The position numbers were made by a program, and so were the translations under genes. 64,000 nt of DNA from an uncultured Tateyamaria sp. GTDB taxonomy: Bacteria > Pseudomonadota > Alphaproteobacteria > Rhodobacterales > Rhodobacteraceae. This document shows, piece by piece, positions 34,963 to 44,137 of the stretch. The notes under the pieces were generated by a model. It was not told the origin of the DNA and searched no databases. It worked only from the letters and a program-made list of their open reading frames with translations. Location of the stretch: NCBI RefSeq assembly GCF_947503385.1, contig NZ_CANNDO010000001.1, positions 124,001 through 188,000 on the forward strand, in the 5' to 3' direction. Every line of letters begins with the position of its first letter. Position 1 is the first letter of the stretch.

Positions 34963-36324
34963 TTACCTGTTTGGCAGCAACAGCAGCGCCAGTTCCGGTG
35001 TCAGGGACACAACGATCCACACCGATATCAGCGCGATAAGATAAGGCACGGTGTAGCGCAACAGTCGGAAGTAAGGAACACCGGTGACACCAGACGCCAC
35101 GTAAAGGTTCAGACCATAGGGCGGTGTCACAAATCCGATAGACGCCCCCACAAGGAAGATCACCGCAAAGTGGATCGGGTCCACCCCGACCGACGCCGCG
35201 ATGGGCGCAAGGATCGGCGCAAGGATGATCGTAACGGGCAGCGATTCCAGCACCATGCCGCAGACAAACACGATGGCCATGGCAGTGAACAGGACAGGGT
35301 AATAGCCCCCCATCGACGTCACAAAATCCCCAATGACCGCCTGCGCCCCCAAGAGCGACAGGATCTGCTGCATCACCACCGAAATGGCGATAAGCGGCGC
35401 AAGGATGCCCGTAATCTCGGCTGAACGCGTCACGATGCCGGGAATTTGCGGGATGGTGAAACCTTCGACGACCAGCATCTGGGCATAGGATTTTTCAGTC
35501 CAGTCCTTGGTCTGGTCCAGCCGCAGTACCTTGGTTGCAACCCAGCTGAGCAAACCCGCAATGATGCAAAAGCCCACGGTCACGCCCGCCGCTTCCGTGG
35601 GGGAGAATTTGCCGGTGTAGATGCCCCAGAGCACCAGACCAATGGCAAAGAACCCCAGCCACGCACCAAACGCGGTTTTCAGAACCCGGTTCAGTTGCAG
35701 CGGGATCAGGTAACCCCAGCCGTTCAGGCGGCAGATGATCCAGCAGGCGAACTGCATCCCGACCACCATCAGCGTGCCGGGCAGGATGCCCGCGATGAAC
35801 AGCTCGGAAATGGGCAGGTTCATCAGGAACCCGTAAACAATAAAGATGATCGACGGCGGGATGATAATGCCCACGGTGCCGCCCGCCGCCGCGGTGGCCG
35901 CCGAAAACCGTTCGTCATAGCCGCCCTTGACCATTTCCGGGTGCAGCATCGAGCCGATGGTCGCCGTCGTGGCCGAGTTCGACCCCGAGATCGCCGCAAA
36001 AAGCCCGCAGGCCCCAAGCGACGCCATGGCGAGACCGCCCCGTAACCAGCCCAGACAGGCATAGGCAAAATCCGACAGCCGTCGCGCGATGCCGGATTTG
36101 TTAATCAGGTCCCCGGTCAGGATGAACAGCGGCATCGCCAGCAAGGCGAAGCCTTTGTTGAACACGTTGAGCAATTCGGCGCCCATATTGTCCAGCGTCA
36201 GCCCCAGCACAAAGGAACAGCCGATGACCCAATAGGCGATGATCAAAAAGACCGGTACGCCCAGCATGAAAAGGAATGTGACCCCAAGAGAGATCAGTGT
36301 GACCCAGCTTCCGTCCGTCATCAC
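34963..36324 (-). CDS. dctM: TRAP transporter large permease (DctM type)
   Basis: Ion-coupled transport channel of a tripartite ATP-independent periplasmic system, 453 residues and about 12 membrane helices. Typical pieces: PLFILTGDLINKSGIARRLSDFAYACLGWLRGGLAMASLGAC cut across the first half, GGTVGIIIPPSIIFIVYGFL, and ILAPILAPIAASVGVDPIHFAVIFLVGASIGFVTPPYGLNLYVAS near the end. Its start overlaps the stop of the small permease gene by 4 bases. Confidence 0.95.
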   Translation of the reverse strand: MMTDGSWVTLISLGVTFLFMLGVPVFLIIAYWVIGCSFVLGLTLDNMGAELLNVFNKGFALLAMPLFILTGDLINKSGIARRLSDFAYACLGWLRGGLAMASLGACGLFAAISGSNSATTATIGSMLHPEMVKGGYDERFSAATAAAGGTVGIIIPPSIIFIVYGFLMNLPISELFIAGILPGTLMVVGMQFACWIICRLNGWGYLIPLQLNRVLKTAFGAWLGFFAIGLVLWGIYTGKFSPTEAAGVTVGFCIIAGLLSWVATKVLRLDQTKDWTEKSYAQMLVVEGFTIPQIPGIVTRSAEITGILAPLIAISVVMQQILSLLGAQAVIGDFVTSMGGYYPVLFTAMAIVFVCGMVLESLPVTIILAPILAPIAASVGVDPIHFAVIFLVGASIGFVTPPYGLNLYVASGVTGVPYFRLLRYTVPYLIALISVWIVVSLTPELALLLLPNR

Positions 36325-36983
36325 GCGTCTCCCCCGATTACAGCCTGTTTGATCAGCGGCGCGCCGGTGCGCCAGTTGTGCATGTCGTCACGGATGTTCT
36401 CGATCGCCCGCGCAGCCATCAGGATGGCGGCCACGGGTGCCGTCAGCAGGAACCACCAGAGCATGACATTGTCGGTGCCCAGCACGATCGCAAAGTTCGA
36501 CGCCGACAGCGCCGTTTGGCGACAGGTCGTCACGAACAGGATCAGCGCAAAACCGAACCACAGCCCACAGTCGAGCCACAGGCACGCCATTTGCGCGGGC
36601 CGCGGCATCTTGGTCCGAAATTCGGAAAAGCTCAGATGCGTGCGCAGTCGGATGTTATAGGCCGCACCGAACCACGCCATGATCATGAACAGGATCGGAG
36701 GGATCGTCGTCGACCACGGTTGCTGGTTCGAAAACACAAACCGGTCAATCACACCCCAAAAGATGATGAAGGCGATGGCGAGATAGCTGGCGACCATGAT
36801 CGTCCGCTCAAGATGGCGTTCGATCCATTTCACGTTGGAATAGACCAACGACACCAGATAGCCGCCCACCAGACATACAACCACGCCGATCCACCAAAAG
36901 GCGTCGCTGCGCAGCGCATTGCGAATTTCAAAACTGTCCTGAGACCAAACTGCACTGAATATCGTGCCGATATCTGACCACAT
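36321..36983 (-). CDS. dctQ: TRAP transporter small permease (DctQ type)
   Basis: Four-helix partner of DctM, 220 residues. Helices around residues 30-50, 65-85, 95-115 and 165-190; the third region (PPILFMIMAWFGAAYNIRLRTHLS) carries the R-x-x-x-H-L-S turn usual in DctQ. Coupled to dctM by a 4-base overlap and separated from dctP by about 110 bases, in the order dctP-dctQ-dctM. Confidence 0.92.
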   Translation of the reverse strand: MWSDIGTIFSAVWSQDSFEIRNALRSDAFWWIGVVVCLVGGYLVSLVYSNVKWIERHLERTIMVASYLAIAFIIFWGVIDRFVFSNQQPWSTTIPPILFMIMAWFGAAYNIRLRTHLSFSEFRTKMPRPAQMACLWLDCGLWFGFALILFVTTCRQTALSASNFAIVLGTDNVMLWWFLLTAPVAAILMAARAIENIRDDMHNWRTGAPLIKQAVIGGDA

Positions 36984-37093
36984 GATGGTCGTCCTCCCTC
37001 GCCTTTAGATGTCTGCCTGCCGCTTGCGGGTCTGTTGCAGACGAAATAGCCGGCCCCACCTTAGGGACCGGCCAATCGTTTCGGCAATGGTGA

Positions 37094-38326
37094 TTAGCCT
37101 TTCCACCAGCGGCGGGGTTCGACGTTCTCTGCCAGGGTGATGTCGTGCTCGCGCACGGTGTCGTAGATTTCCTGATAGGTGTCGATGCCACCGGCCCAGC
37201 CGTTGATCCGCTCGCGCCACTGTTCCCACAGGGCGGGCTGATACTCGGGCGAACACTGTTCTTCGGCCTTTTTGATTTCGGCGTCGGACAGTGCGGCCAC
37301 GCGCACGTTGTTCTGGGCAAAGATGGTGTCCGGACCCTGATGCGGGTGCGAGAAACCAACCGTGTTGACCAGCGCCGCTTCGTTTGCGGCCTGCACGTGC
37401 ACCTGTGTCAGGTACGACGCTTCCATGACGGCATCCTGCAACTCACCCCCAAGCTTGTCAAAGCTGGCGGCGTTCATCGCGGTGTGTTCCGTACCGCAGA
37501 AGAAACGCAGGTCCACACATTGGCTGACGACGGGTGACATGTTGGCATATGCCACGGCCGAGGCCCATGTTTCCGCACCGTCGATCAGGCCCTGCTTGAG
37601 ACCGTCGAGGGTTTCTTCCCATGCCACGGGCACGGGGTTCAGACCCAGCGCGTTCATCGCGATCCGGCCCAGCTGTGTACCCGTCACGCGGTTCTTGGTG
37701 CCGCGCAGCTGGTCGATGCTGGTCACGGTGTCCTTGTCCTGCCAGGCCAGACCCAGCTGGATGCCGCGCAGTTCTGCGTGGGTGAACAGGAACTTCAGAC
37801 CATGCCGTTTCTCGAAGGGGTCACGGAGGACTTCCTGCGATTTGGGGTGGTACATAAAGTAGTATTGGTCGGCCCGGCTGCGGAACATGTACGCATAGTC
37901 GAGCACGTTCAGATAGGGCGCGCCACCGGCAGAGTTCTGCGTAGACGCCGCATAGATGTCGACGATGCCTTGCTGCGCTTTCTCAACGCAGGACAGCTGG
38001 CCACAAATCTGGTTGTTGCCGATGAATTCGACCCGGATTTCGCCATCTGTCCGCTCTTCGAGGTCGCGGGCAAATTCAAGACAACCGGCGCGTTCGATCA
38101 GCAGGTTTTGCTGATTGAAACCAGCCGCGCCGAACTTGAGCACGTGCTTGGCTTCTTTCTTGAAGCGCTTGTTGTAGGTCGATTCCGCTGCCGAGGCGAG
38201 ATTCGCAAGGCTCATGGCCCCACCGAATGAGCCCGCGGCAAGCAAGGTCGAGCTGAGCCCGTAAGTCCCTGCCACACGGAACAAATCCCGGCGCGAAATC
38301 CCGCTCAGGTTTTTCGTCAGCTTCAT
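37094..38326 (-). CDS. dctP: TRAP transporter substrate-binding protein (DctP type), Tat-exported
   Basis: Periplasmic solute receptor of 410 residues. The N terminus has a twin-arginine signal (GISRRDLFRVAGTYGLSS) followed by a hydrophobic run and ASAA cleavage region near residue 45. The binding domain includes LRGTKNRVTGTQLGRIAMNALGLNPVPVAWEETLDGLKQGLIDGAE, the DctP signature with the ligand-contacting Arg. ATG at 38326 follows GGGAGG by 7 bases; an upstream in-frame TTG is rejected. The long form and Tat signal suggest an acidic or hydroxylated organic ligand, but it cannot be named. Confidence 0.92.
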   Translation of the reverse strand: MKLTKNLSGISRRDLFRVAGTYGLSSTLLAAGSFGGAMSLANLASAAESTYNKRFKKEAKHVLKFGAAGFNQQNLLIERAGCLEFARDLEERTDGEIRVEFIGNNQICGQLSCVEKAQQGIVDIYAASTQNSAGGAPYLNVLDYAYMFRSRADQYYFMYHPKSQEVLRDPFEKRHGLKFLFTHAELRGIQLGLAWQDKDTVTSIDQLRGTKNRVTGTQLGRIAMNALGLNPVPVAWEETLDGLKQGLIDGAETWASAVAYANMSPVVSQCVDLRFFCGTEHTAMNAASFDKLGGELQDAVMEASYLTQVHVQAANEAALVNTVGFSHPHQGPDTIFAQNNVRVAALSDAEIKKAEEQCSPEYQPALWEQWRERINGWAGGIDTYQEIYDTVREHDITLAENVEPRRWWKG

Positions 38327-38356
38327 TGCATTCCTCCCTTTTTGCAATTATTGAGA

Positions 38357-38375
38357 CGTTTTGTATCAAAAAACG
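38357..38375. promoter_or_regulatory. inverted repeat in the dctP/GMC divergent promoter, candidate IclR site
   Basis: CGTTTT (38357-38362) and AAAACG (38370-38375) flank seven bases, in the 108-base AT-rich gap between dctP and the oxidoreductase gene. A regulator site is expected here because the IclR gene belongs to the dctP-side transcript. The link to IclR is inferred. Confidence 0.45.
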
Positions 38376-38434
38376 CTAGAGTATTTTATTCAATCTGCAT
38401 AGACTTTTTTGCAGCATACACGTGGGAGGGTGAA

Positions 38435-40033
38435 ATGGAGGCAGATTTTGTCGTGATCGGCGCGGGCTCGGCGGGCTGCGTTATCGCCAATCGCCTCAGC
38501 GCCGACCCAAAGCACAAGGTGATCCTGCTGGAAGCAGGCGGGCGCGACCTGAACCCGTGGATCCACATCCCCGTTGGATACTTCAAGACAATCCACAATC
38601 CGAATGTCGACTGGTGTTACAAGACCGAACCCGATCCGGGCCTGAACGGGCGGTCGATCGAATGGCCGCGGGGCAAGGTGCTGGGCGGGTCGTCGTCGCT
38701 GAACGGGCTTTTATATGTCCGGGGCCAACCACAGGATTACGACCGCTGGGCGCAGATGGGCAATCGCGGCTGGGCGTGGGACGATGTTCTGCCGCTGTTC
38801 AAACGGTCCGAGCGAAACGAACGCGGCGCGGATGAATTTCACGGCGATCAGGGCAACCTGTCGGTGTCGAACATGCGAATCCAGCGCCCGATCACGGACG
38901 CTTGGGTCGCCGCAGCACAGGCGGCGGGTTACAAGTTCAACCCCGATTACAACGGTGCGGATCAAGAGGGCGTAGGCTTTTTCCAACTGACTGCGCGCAA
39001 TGGCAGGCGCTGTTCATCTGCGGTTGCCTTCCTCAACCCGGTCAAGAGCCGGGACAACCTGAACATCATCACCCACGCCCAAGTCGACAAGATCGAACTG
39101 GACGGGCGCCGGGTCACCGGCGTGACCTACCGCGACCGTGGCGGCGCACTGCACACGGTCAAGGCGCGCCGCGAAGTCATTTTGTCCGGCGGGTCGATCA
39201 ACTCGCCGCAATTGTTGATGCTGTCGGGGATCGGCGAGGCGGCGCACTTGCAGGAACACGGGATTGAGGTGGTCAACGACCTGCACGGTGTGGGCAAGAA
39301 CCTCCAAGATCACTTGCAGGCGCGGCTGGTCTACAAATGCAACGAACCGACCCTCAATGACGAGGTATCGAGCCTGATGGGACAAGCGCGGATCGGGTTG
39401 AAATACCTGATGTTCCGGGCGGGTCCGATGACCATGGCCGCAAGCCTTGCAACCGGTTTCATGAAAACCCGCGATGATCTTGAGACGCCGGACATCCAGT
39501 TCCACGTGCAGCCCCTGTCTGCCGAAAACCCCGGCAAGGGCGCCGATCCGTTTTCCGCCTTTACCATGTCGGTGTGCCAGTTGCGCCCCGAATCCAAGGG
39601 CGAGATCAGGCTGCAAAGCAAAGATGGCAAGCAGTACCCCAAGATCATCCCCAACTACCTGAGCACCGAGACCGACTGCCGCACGGTTGTCGAGGGCGTC
39701 AACATCGCCCGCCGGATTGCGCGGCACGCGCCGCTTACTTCGAAAATCTCCGAAGAATATCGCCCCCACGCCGATCTGCCGATGGACGACTATGACGCGA
39801 CGCTCGATTGGGCGCGCAACAACACCGCGTCGATCTATCATCCCACGGGCACCTGCAAGATGGGCAGCGACAAGGGGGCCGTCGTGGACGAGAGACTGCG
39901 CGTCCACGGGATCGAAGGGCTGCGCATCGCGGATTGTTCGATCATGCCGGAAATCGTGTCGGGCAACACCAATGCGCCCGCGATTATGATCGGTGAAAAG
40001 GCGTCTGATCTGATCCTCGAAGACGTTGCATGA
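38435..40033 (+). CDS. GMC family oxidoreductase (choline/alcohol dehydrogenase-like)
   Basis: FAD-dependent alcohol oxidoreductase, 532 residues. FAD-binding FVVIGAGSAGCVIANRLS at the N terminus; GMC signature 1 around WPRGKVLGGSSSLNGLLYVRG; signature 2 GGSINSPQLLMLSGIGEA; active-site His in SIYHPTGTCKMG and Asn in SGNTNAPAIMIGEKASD. GGGAGGG lies 5 bases before ATG 38435, whereas the frame upstream (to 38342) has no homology. Opposite the TRAP operon, it presumably oxidises the imported alcohol or hydroxy compound; choline itself is not implied. Confidence 0.92.
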   Translation: MEADFVVIGAGSAGCVIANRLSADPKHKVILLEAGGRDLNPWIHIPVGYFKTIHNPNVDWCYKTEPDPGLNGRSIEWPRGKVLGGSSSLNGLLYVRGQPQDYDRWAQMGNRGWAWDDVLPLFKRSERNERGADEFHGDQGNLSVSNMRIQRPITDAWVAAAQAAGYKFNPDYNGADQEGVGFFQLTARNGRRCSSAVAFLNPVKSRDNLNIITHAQVDKIELDGRRVTGVTYRDRGGALHTVKARREVILSGGSINSPQLLMLSGIGEAAHLQEHGIEVVNDLHGVGKNLQDHLQARLVYKCNEPTLNDEVSSLMGQARIGLKYLMFRAGPMTMAASLATGFMKTRDDLETPDIQFHVQPLSAENPGKGADPFSAFTMSVCQLRPESKGEIRLQSKDGKQYPKIIPNYLSTETDCRTVVEGVNIARRIARHAPLTSKISEEYRPHADLPMDDYDATLDWARNNTASIYHPTGTCKMGSDKGAVVDERLRVHGIEGLRIADCSIMPEIVSGNTNAPAIMIGEKASDLILEDVA

Positions 40034-40038
40034 TGCGA

Positions 40039-40062
40039 TTGCGCGCCACAGCTGGCGCGCAA
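40039..40062 (+). terminator. hairpin after the GMC oxidoreductase gene
   Basis: Perfect 10-bp stem TTGCGCGCCA / TGGCGCGCAA with loop CAGC, beginning 5 bases after the stop. There is no T-run, but position and strength support a transcription end before the T6SS locus. Confidence 0.6.
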
Positions 40063-40173
40063 GCCGTTCATTCGTGACATAATTTTCTGCGGAACTGCCG
40101 TTCGGCGGTGTTTGGTGAGTTGACGCACGGCCTCGTGATGCGCAGAGTTATCGTGCATTTGAGGAAGGCTGTT

Positions 40174-40767
40174 ATGACTGTCACCAGCGACGACACTGAA
40201 CAGGATCGGACGATCCCGCCGCTGCGCGCCCTGAGATTTGACCGACCTGCGGATTTGTATCACGAAATCCCGGAGGTCGGAGGTTTTACCAAACACAGGC
40301 CCAACGACGACGAAGACCCGCTTGGGTTCTTTGAGCGCCTGCGCGGGTCAACCACACCAGAAGACGCGATCACCTACACGGCCTTTGCCACGGAGCCGCA
40401 GGTGGCTATCGGTTGGGGGGTCGAGGCGATCCGCGTATCGCTGCCCGACCTGCCACCCGACGAATTGCAATTGATGAGCTGGATCAGCCAGTGGCTGGAC
40501 CACCCCAGCAGCGAAAATCGCTGGCGCACGATGCAGGTGGCCCTGTTTGCCCCGCGCCGCTCTGCGACTGTGTATCTGGGCCTTGCGGTGGGCTGGTCCG
40601 GCGGCGCGCTGGCCCCGAATGATCCGGTGGCCGTACCCGACTGGCGTTCACCCAAAGCGGTCAATGCCGCGATTTTGCGGGCATTGGGGCAACTAGGGCT
40701 TGAACAACGGTCTGTTTCTCTTGCGCGAGTGCTGGACCTCGCCGCTGGGTTGTTTAGGGTGTATTGA
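40174..40767 (+). CDS. T6SS-locus conserved protein of unknown function (DUF6931-like)
   Basis: 197 residues, soluble, with the core AITYTAFATEPQVAIGWGVEAIRV and later QVALFAPRRSATVYLGLAVGWSGGALAP. I recall such proteins beside T6SS genes in rhodobacteria; the DUF name is from memory and uncertain. The open frame reaches 40108, but ATG 40174 has GAGGAAGG 6-12 bases upstream. It begins the T6SS operon, 38 bases before the FHA gene. Possibly a chaperone-like or assembly accessory protein; no motif shows this. Confidence 0.78.
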   Translation: MTVTSDDTEQDRTIPPLRALRFDRPADLYHEIPEVGGFTKHRPNDDEDPLGFFERLRGSTTPEDAITYTAFATEPQVAIGWGVEAIRVSLPDLPPDELQLMSWISQWLDHPSSENRWRTMQVALFAPRRSATVYLGLAVGWSGGALAPNDPVAVPDWRSPKAVNAAILRALGQLGLEQRSVSLARVLDLAAGLFRVY

Positions 40768-40804
40768 GCCCTAAACCTTGCACCACACGGGATTCTTTTG
40801 AGCG

Positions 40805-42283
40805 ATGACCACGCTGACGCTGCGCATTGAAAACCATGCGACGCTGGACAATGGCGGTCCTGTGGCCCTGACCCTGACCGGCAAGGGCGCGCAGATTGGC
40901 CGCAAAGCAGGCAATGACTGGGTCCTGCCCGATGCCTCGCGCCACATTTCGGGGCACCATTTCGACATCACATTCGAGGGCGGGAATTTTTTCCTGACAG
41001 ATGTGTCGAGCAATGGCACCTTTTTGCACGGCGAGCGCTATCGCATCGACGGCACGCATCAGATCGCTGACGGAGACCGGTTCACGGTGGGTCACTACAT
41101 TCTGTGCGCGCAGATCACGGCAGATGCCGCGCCTGCGGTCACTGACCCGCCCGCGGCACCTGCGCCCACACCCGCGCCTGCGCCCGTGCCGCCCGCCTTT
41201 GCACAAACCCCGGAACCTGCGGCGCCGCCGCCAGTGGCCCCACCACCGGTGGCCCCGCCAAGCCCTGCTGATGAATTCGATGACGTATGGGGCGATCTGG
41301 GCGGCGGCTCTGGCGGGTCCGGTCTACAGGCGCCACCTGCCGGGCAGACATTGGCGCCCTCACCGACCACCGGCGTGCAGGCCCCCACACCCTATGCACA
41401 AGACGGCGGTGGCACAGCCACGCAGCAACCGGATTTCAACAGGGTGACAGCCGCACCGGGACTCGCACCGACCACACCGCCACAATTCGGCATTCCGGGC
41501 GCCGGTGCCATTTCAACACCGCCCGCTTTTGGAGGCGGCGCACCGGAACCACAGGCCGCACCGCCGCAACCGGCACCGGCGGCCCCTGCCCCACCGCCCG
41601 TTGCACCGCCACCGGAACCCATCGGCTCCGAAGGGTTCGGCATCGGGCAACACGTGGCACCGGCGGCGCAACCCGCCTACCCCCAGGCGATGGCACCGCA
41701 ACCCGGTGGCGGAGGCGGCGATGCATTCCTGCGCGCCTTTATGGAAGGGGCGGGGATCACCGACACCAGCCAGTTGCAGATGCCCCCGGAAATGCTGGGC
41801 CGCATCCTTGGCCAAGTGGCGCGCACCGGCACAAACGAATTGATGCGGATGTTGCAGGACCGCGCCGCAGTCAAACTGTTCGTCAGCAACGAAGACCGCA
41901 CCATGCGTGTGGCCACGGGCAACAACCCGATGAAATTCATGATCGACACGGATCAGGCGTTCGAGGCGCTGTTTCTGAAACCTCGTGACGGATACCTGAC
42001 AGGTGCGGACGGGTTCGAAAACGCGCTCAGTGACATCCGCCGTCATCAGGCTGCTGTGATTGCGGCCCTTCAGCCTGCGCTGGCCGAAATGCTGGGCGGC
42101 TTGTCCCCCGACGATATCGAAGGCGACATCGGTGGCGGCATCATGGGCGGCGGGGCGCGCAAGGCGTGGGACGAATTCACCAAACGGTGGGAAGCACGGG
42201 CCGCCCAAGGGGAAAACGGGATGCTCGACGCGTTTATCAAGGCGTTCTCGCGCCATTACGCGGACGCGCTGCGCAAGATGTAG
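40805..42283 (+). CDS. tagH: T6SS FHA-domain protein (TagH/Fha type)
   Basis: 492 residues. The FHA domain spans about 5-105: AQIGRKAGNDWVLPDASRHISGHHFDI and TDVSSNGTFLH contain the Arg, Ser and Asn that bind phosphothreonine. Residues ~110-300 are a Pro/Ala-rich linker. The C-terminal domain (GRILGQVARTGTNELMRMLQDRAAVK; LKPRDGYLTGADGFENALSDIRRHQAAV) is the TagH domain. In Pseudomonas, Fha1 phosphorylated by the kinase PpkA switches the T6SS on; a PpkA-like kinase lies at the other end of this locus. Followed after 27 bases by tssA. Confidence 0.92.
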   Translation: MTTLTLRIENHATLDNGGPVALTLTGKGAQIGRKAGNDWVLPDASRHISGHHFDITFEGGNFFLTDVSSNGTFLHGERYRIDGTHQIADGDRFTVGHYILCAQITADAAPAVTDPPAAPAPTPAPAPVPPAFAQTPEPAAPPPVAPPPVAPPSPADEFDDVWGDLGGGSGGSGLQAPPAGQTLAPSPTTGVQAPTPYAQDGGGTATQQPDFNRVTAAPGLAPTTPPQFGIPGAGAISTPPAFGGGAPEPQAAPPQPAPAAPAPPPVAPPPEPIGSEGFGIGQHVAPAAQPAYPQAMAPQPGGGGGDAFLRAFMEGAGITDTSQLQMPPEMLGRILGQVARTGTNELMRMLQDRAAVKLFVSNEDRTMRVATGNNPMKFMIDTDQAFEALFLKPRDGYLTGADGFENALSDIRRHQAAVIAALQPALAEMLGGLSPDDIEGDIGGGIMGGGARKAWDEFTKRWEARAAQGENGMLDAFIKAFSRHYADALRKM

Positions 42284-42310
42284 GGTTGGGAAGACCGGGG
42301 GAGTGGTGAG

Positions 42311-43879
42311 ATGAGTTTGGACTGGATCAAGACGCCGGTCACGCAGGACGCACCGGGCGGGCCGGACCTGTGGATGGACGACGACCCCGAATTCTCCGAA
42401 TATTATTTCGACGCGCAGGGGCGACTGCCCGAGGCGGATGACTACGTCAAACTTGGTCTGGAAATGGGCAGCGGCGGCAAAGCCGAGGACCAGATATTTG
42501 ACCCCAAGTCGGTCGATCTGAAAGGTGAACTGGCCACAATCGACGCGCTGCTGAAACGCACGCGGGATGCGCGCCTGCTGACCCTGCGGGCGCAATGGTC
42601 CGCGCTGGCGGGGAATATGGAAACGCTGGCCGAAAGCCTCGTGGCGATGGCGGACCTGCTCGAAGAGATGCCCGAGGATGCGCATCCGGGGCTGGAAGAC
42701 GGCCCCGCCGACCGGCTGGAGGCGATCAACGATCTGACGCAGGTCGGCGCGATGATCTTGCCGCTGCGCTATTACGACATTGCCAACAGCGGCGCGTCGC
42801 GCCGTCGGGTGATGGTCTGTCAGGGCGATGTGACGCCGCATGATGGCGAAGACGATCTGAGCATCGACGACATGGTCGCGAACATGATCGACCGGGGCGA
42901 AGAAACAGAGATTGTCCACGGGCACCTGACCACGGTTCTTGAGGCGGTGTCGCGTATTCAGACCGCCTGCCTGACCGCAAGCAAGCCACACACACCACAG
43001 TTGCAGAACCTCACCAATGAGGTGAACGCCGTGCTTGGCGTGATTGCGTCGGCCAACCCTGAACTGGCCAGCGACAGCGACGAGGAGTCCGATGATGCCG
43101 CGCCCACCGCGGTGGGTGGCAGCAGCGGCGGACCGGCACCTGTGGCCACCGACGTCAAGGACCATGACGAAGCGCGCCGTCGCCTTGTCGCGGTCGAGAC
43201 GTATTTTGGCCTCAAGGAACCGTCTTCGGCCTGTGTATTGCTGGTAACGCAGGCGCGGCTGTTGATCGGCAAGTCTCTGATCGACGCCTTTGACATCCTT
43301 GCCCCCAACTCTGCGGATCGGGCCAAGGTCGAGTTTATCTCTGACAATGGGTTTGCGCTGGCGCACCACCAGTTGCGCAACCTCGCCGACGAAGTGCTGA
43401 TCGAAGAGATCGAAGAGCCGGAGCCGTATTGGGAACCTGAGCCGGAACCAGAACCTGAGCCGGAACCAGAACCCGAGCCGGAACCAGAACCCGAGCCGGA
43501 ACCCGAACCTGAGCCCGAACCTGAACCGGAGCCGGACATGACCGATGAGGACGGGGAACCGATGGCTGAAGAGGCTGCCGACGAAGATGCGGTAGAGGCC
43601 GATGACGCGCCAGAGCCGGAACCTGAGCCGGAACCCGAACCTGAGCCGGAACCTGAGCCAGAGCCGGAACCCGCCCCGCCGCCGCCTCCGGCTGAGCCCG
43701 AAGTGTTCATCGTCCGCGACGCCGCAGAGGCCGGCGCCCAGATCAAAGCCGTTGAAACATATTTCAGAACGGTCGAACGGTCTTCACCGATTCCAATGCT
43801 GCTGACGCGCGCGCGCAGCTACATTGGCAAGGATTTCGAGGCATTGTTGCGGGAATTCGTACCGAAGTCCGATTACTGA
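42311..43879 (+). CDS. tssA: T6SS cap protein TssA with Glu-Pro repeats and a duplicated C-terminal motif
   Basis: 522 residues. The N-terminal ImpA-type domain ([22 protein letters not shown]... [24 protein letters not shown]) identifies TssA, which primes sheath assembly at the baseplate. The C-terminal motif AVETYF...[12 protein letters not shown]...L...PS occurs twice: around 300-345 ([28 protein letters not shown]) and at the very end ([28 protein letters not shown]). Between them lie two (Glu-Pro)n tracts. Normal TssA proteins carry one such C-terminal unit. Could be read as a TssA with a spring-like acidic spacer; effect on assembly unknown. Confidence 0.88.
   Translation: MSLDWIKTPVTQDAPGGPDLWMDDDPEFSEYYFDAQGRLPEADDYVKLGLEMGSGGKAEDQIFDPKSVDLKGELATIDALLKRTRDARLLTLRAQWSALAGNMETLAESLVAMADLLEEMPEDAHPGLEDGPADRLEAINDLTQVGAMILPLRYYDIANSGASRRRVMVCQGDVTPHDGEDDLSIDDMVANMIDRGEETEIVHGHLTTVLEAVSRIQTACLTASKPHTPQLQNLTNEVNAVLGVIASANPELASDSDEESDDAAPTAVGGSSGGPAPVATDVKDHDEARRRLVAVETYFGLKEPSSACVLLVTQARLLIGKSLIDAFDILAPNSADRAKVEFISDNGFALAHHQLRNLADEVLIEEIEEPEPYWEPEPEPEPEPEPEPEPEPEPEPEPEPEPEPEPEPDMTDEDGEPMAEEAADEDAVEADDAPEPEPEPEPEPEPEPEPEPEPAPPPPPAEPEVFIVRDAAEAGAQIKAVETYFRTVERSSPIPMLLTRARSYIGKDFEALLREFVPKSDY
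43432..43536 (+). repeat. GAACCTGAGCCG-type hexanucleotide repeats encoding Glu-Pro, first tract
   Basis: Near-perfect tandem copies of GA(A/G)CC(T/C/G/A) coding for roughly 17 Glu-Pro pairs inside tssA. Such DNA can slip in replication, so copy number may vary between strains while the frame is preserved in six-base steps. Confidence 0.85.
43612..43670 (+). repeat. second Glu-Pro hexanucleotide repeat tract in tssA
   Basis: About ten further Glu-Pro codon pairs of the same hexanucleotide type, separated from the first tract by about 75 bases coding for an acidic segment ([18 protein letters not shown]), and ending in a short Pro run. Confidence 0.85.
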
Positions 43880-44137
43880 TGTCCGGGCACCGCCCAGATC
43901 GCAGATTCGCACGCACGGGATGAATTTTTTTCGCAAAAACCGCAAATTATCTTTGGAAACAGGTGAATAATCCGGCACGATCCGTGTTGTTCAGGGTAAG
44001 ACCTGTCAATTCGGGGGTGCACGAGAATGAAAATTGCAAACCTAATGATTCGCAAAATGTCAATGGCGCGATTCAACCATTGAATGATCGTGAGCACCGC
44101 TGCACCTTAACATCAAGTTTTTTCGGGAGTTTCCAAC
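43880..44137 (+). promoter_or_regulatory. 258-base intergenic region before tssB, likely promoter for the sheath genes
   Basis: Clearly richer in A+T than the flanking genes, with no open frame of interest. It holds a palindrome ATTCAA / TTGAAT (44071-44085) 55 bases before the tssB ATG, and CGGGAG 8 bases before it. A separate promoter for tssB-tssC-hcp is likely because the gap is by far the largest in the operon. I could not place -35 and -10 boxes with confidence. Confidence 0.45.

Noticed and set aside
39447-39460. Third match to the LacI operator core (TTGCAACCGGTTTC)
   Set aside because: Only one half-site is good and it lies deep inside the GMC oxidoreductase coding sequence, so it is probably chance.
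43432-43670. Tandem repeats looked at as a possible CRISPR or minisatellite array
   Set aside because: Six-base coding repeats for Glu-Pro with no spacers; they are part of tssA.
43970-43995. Sigma-54-like box CCGGCACG...TTGTTC before tssB
   Set aside because: Spacing puts GT rather than GC at the -12 element and no activator gene lies nearby.
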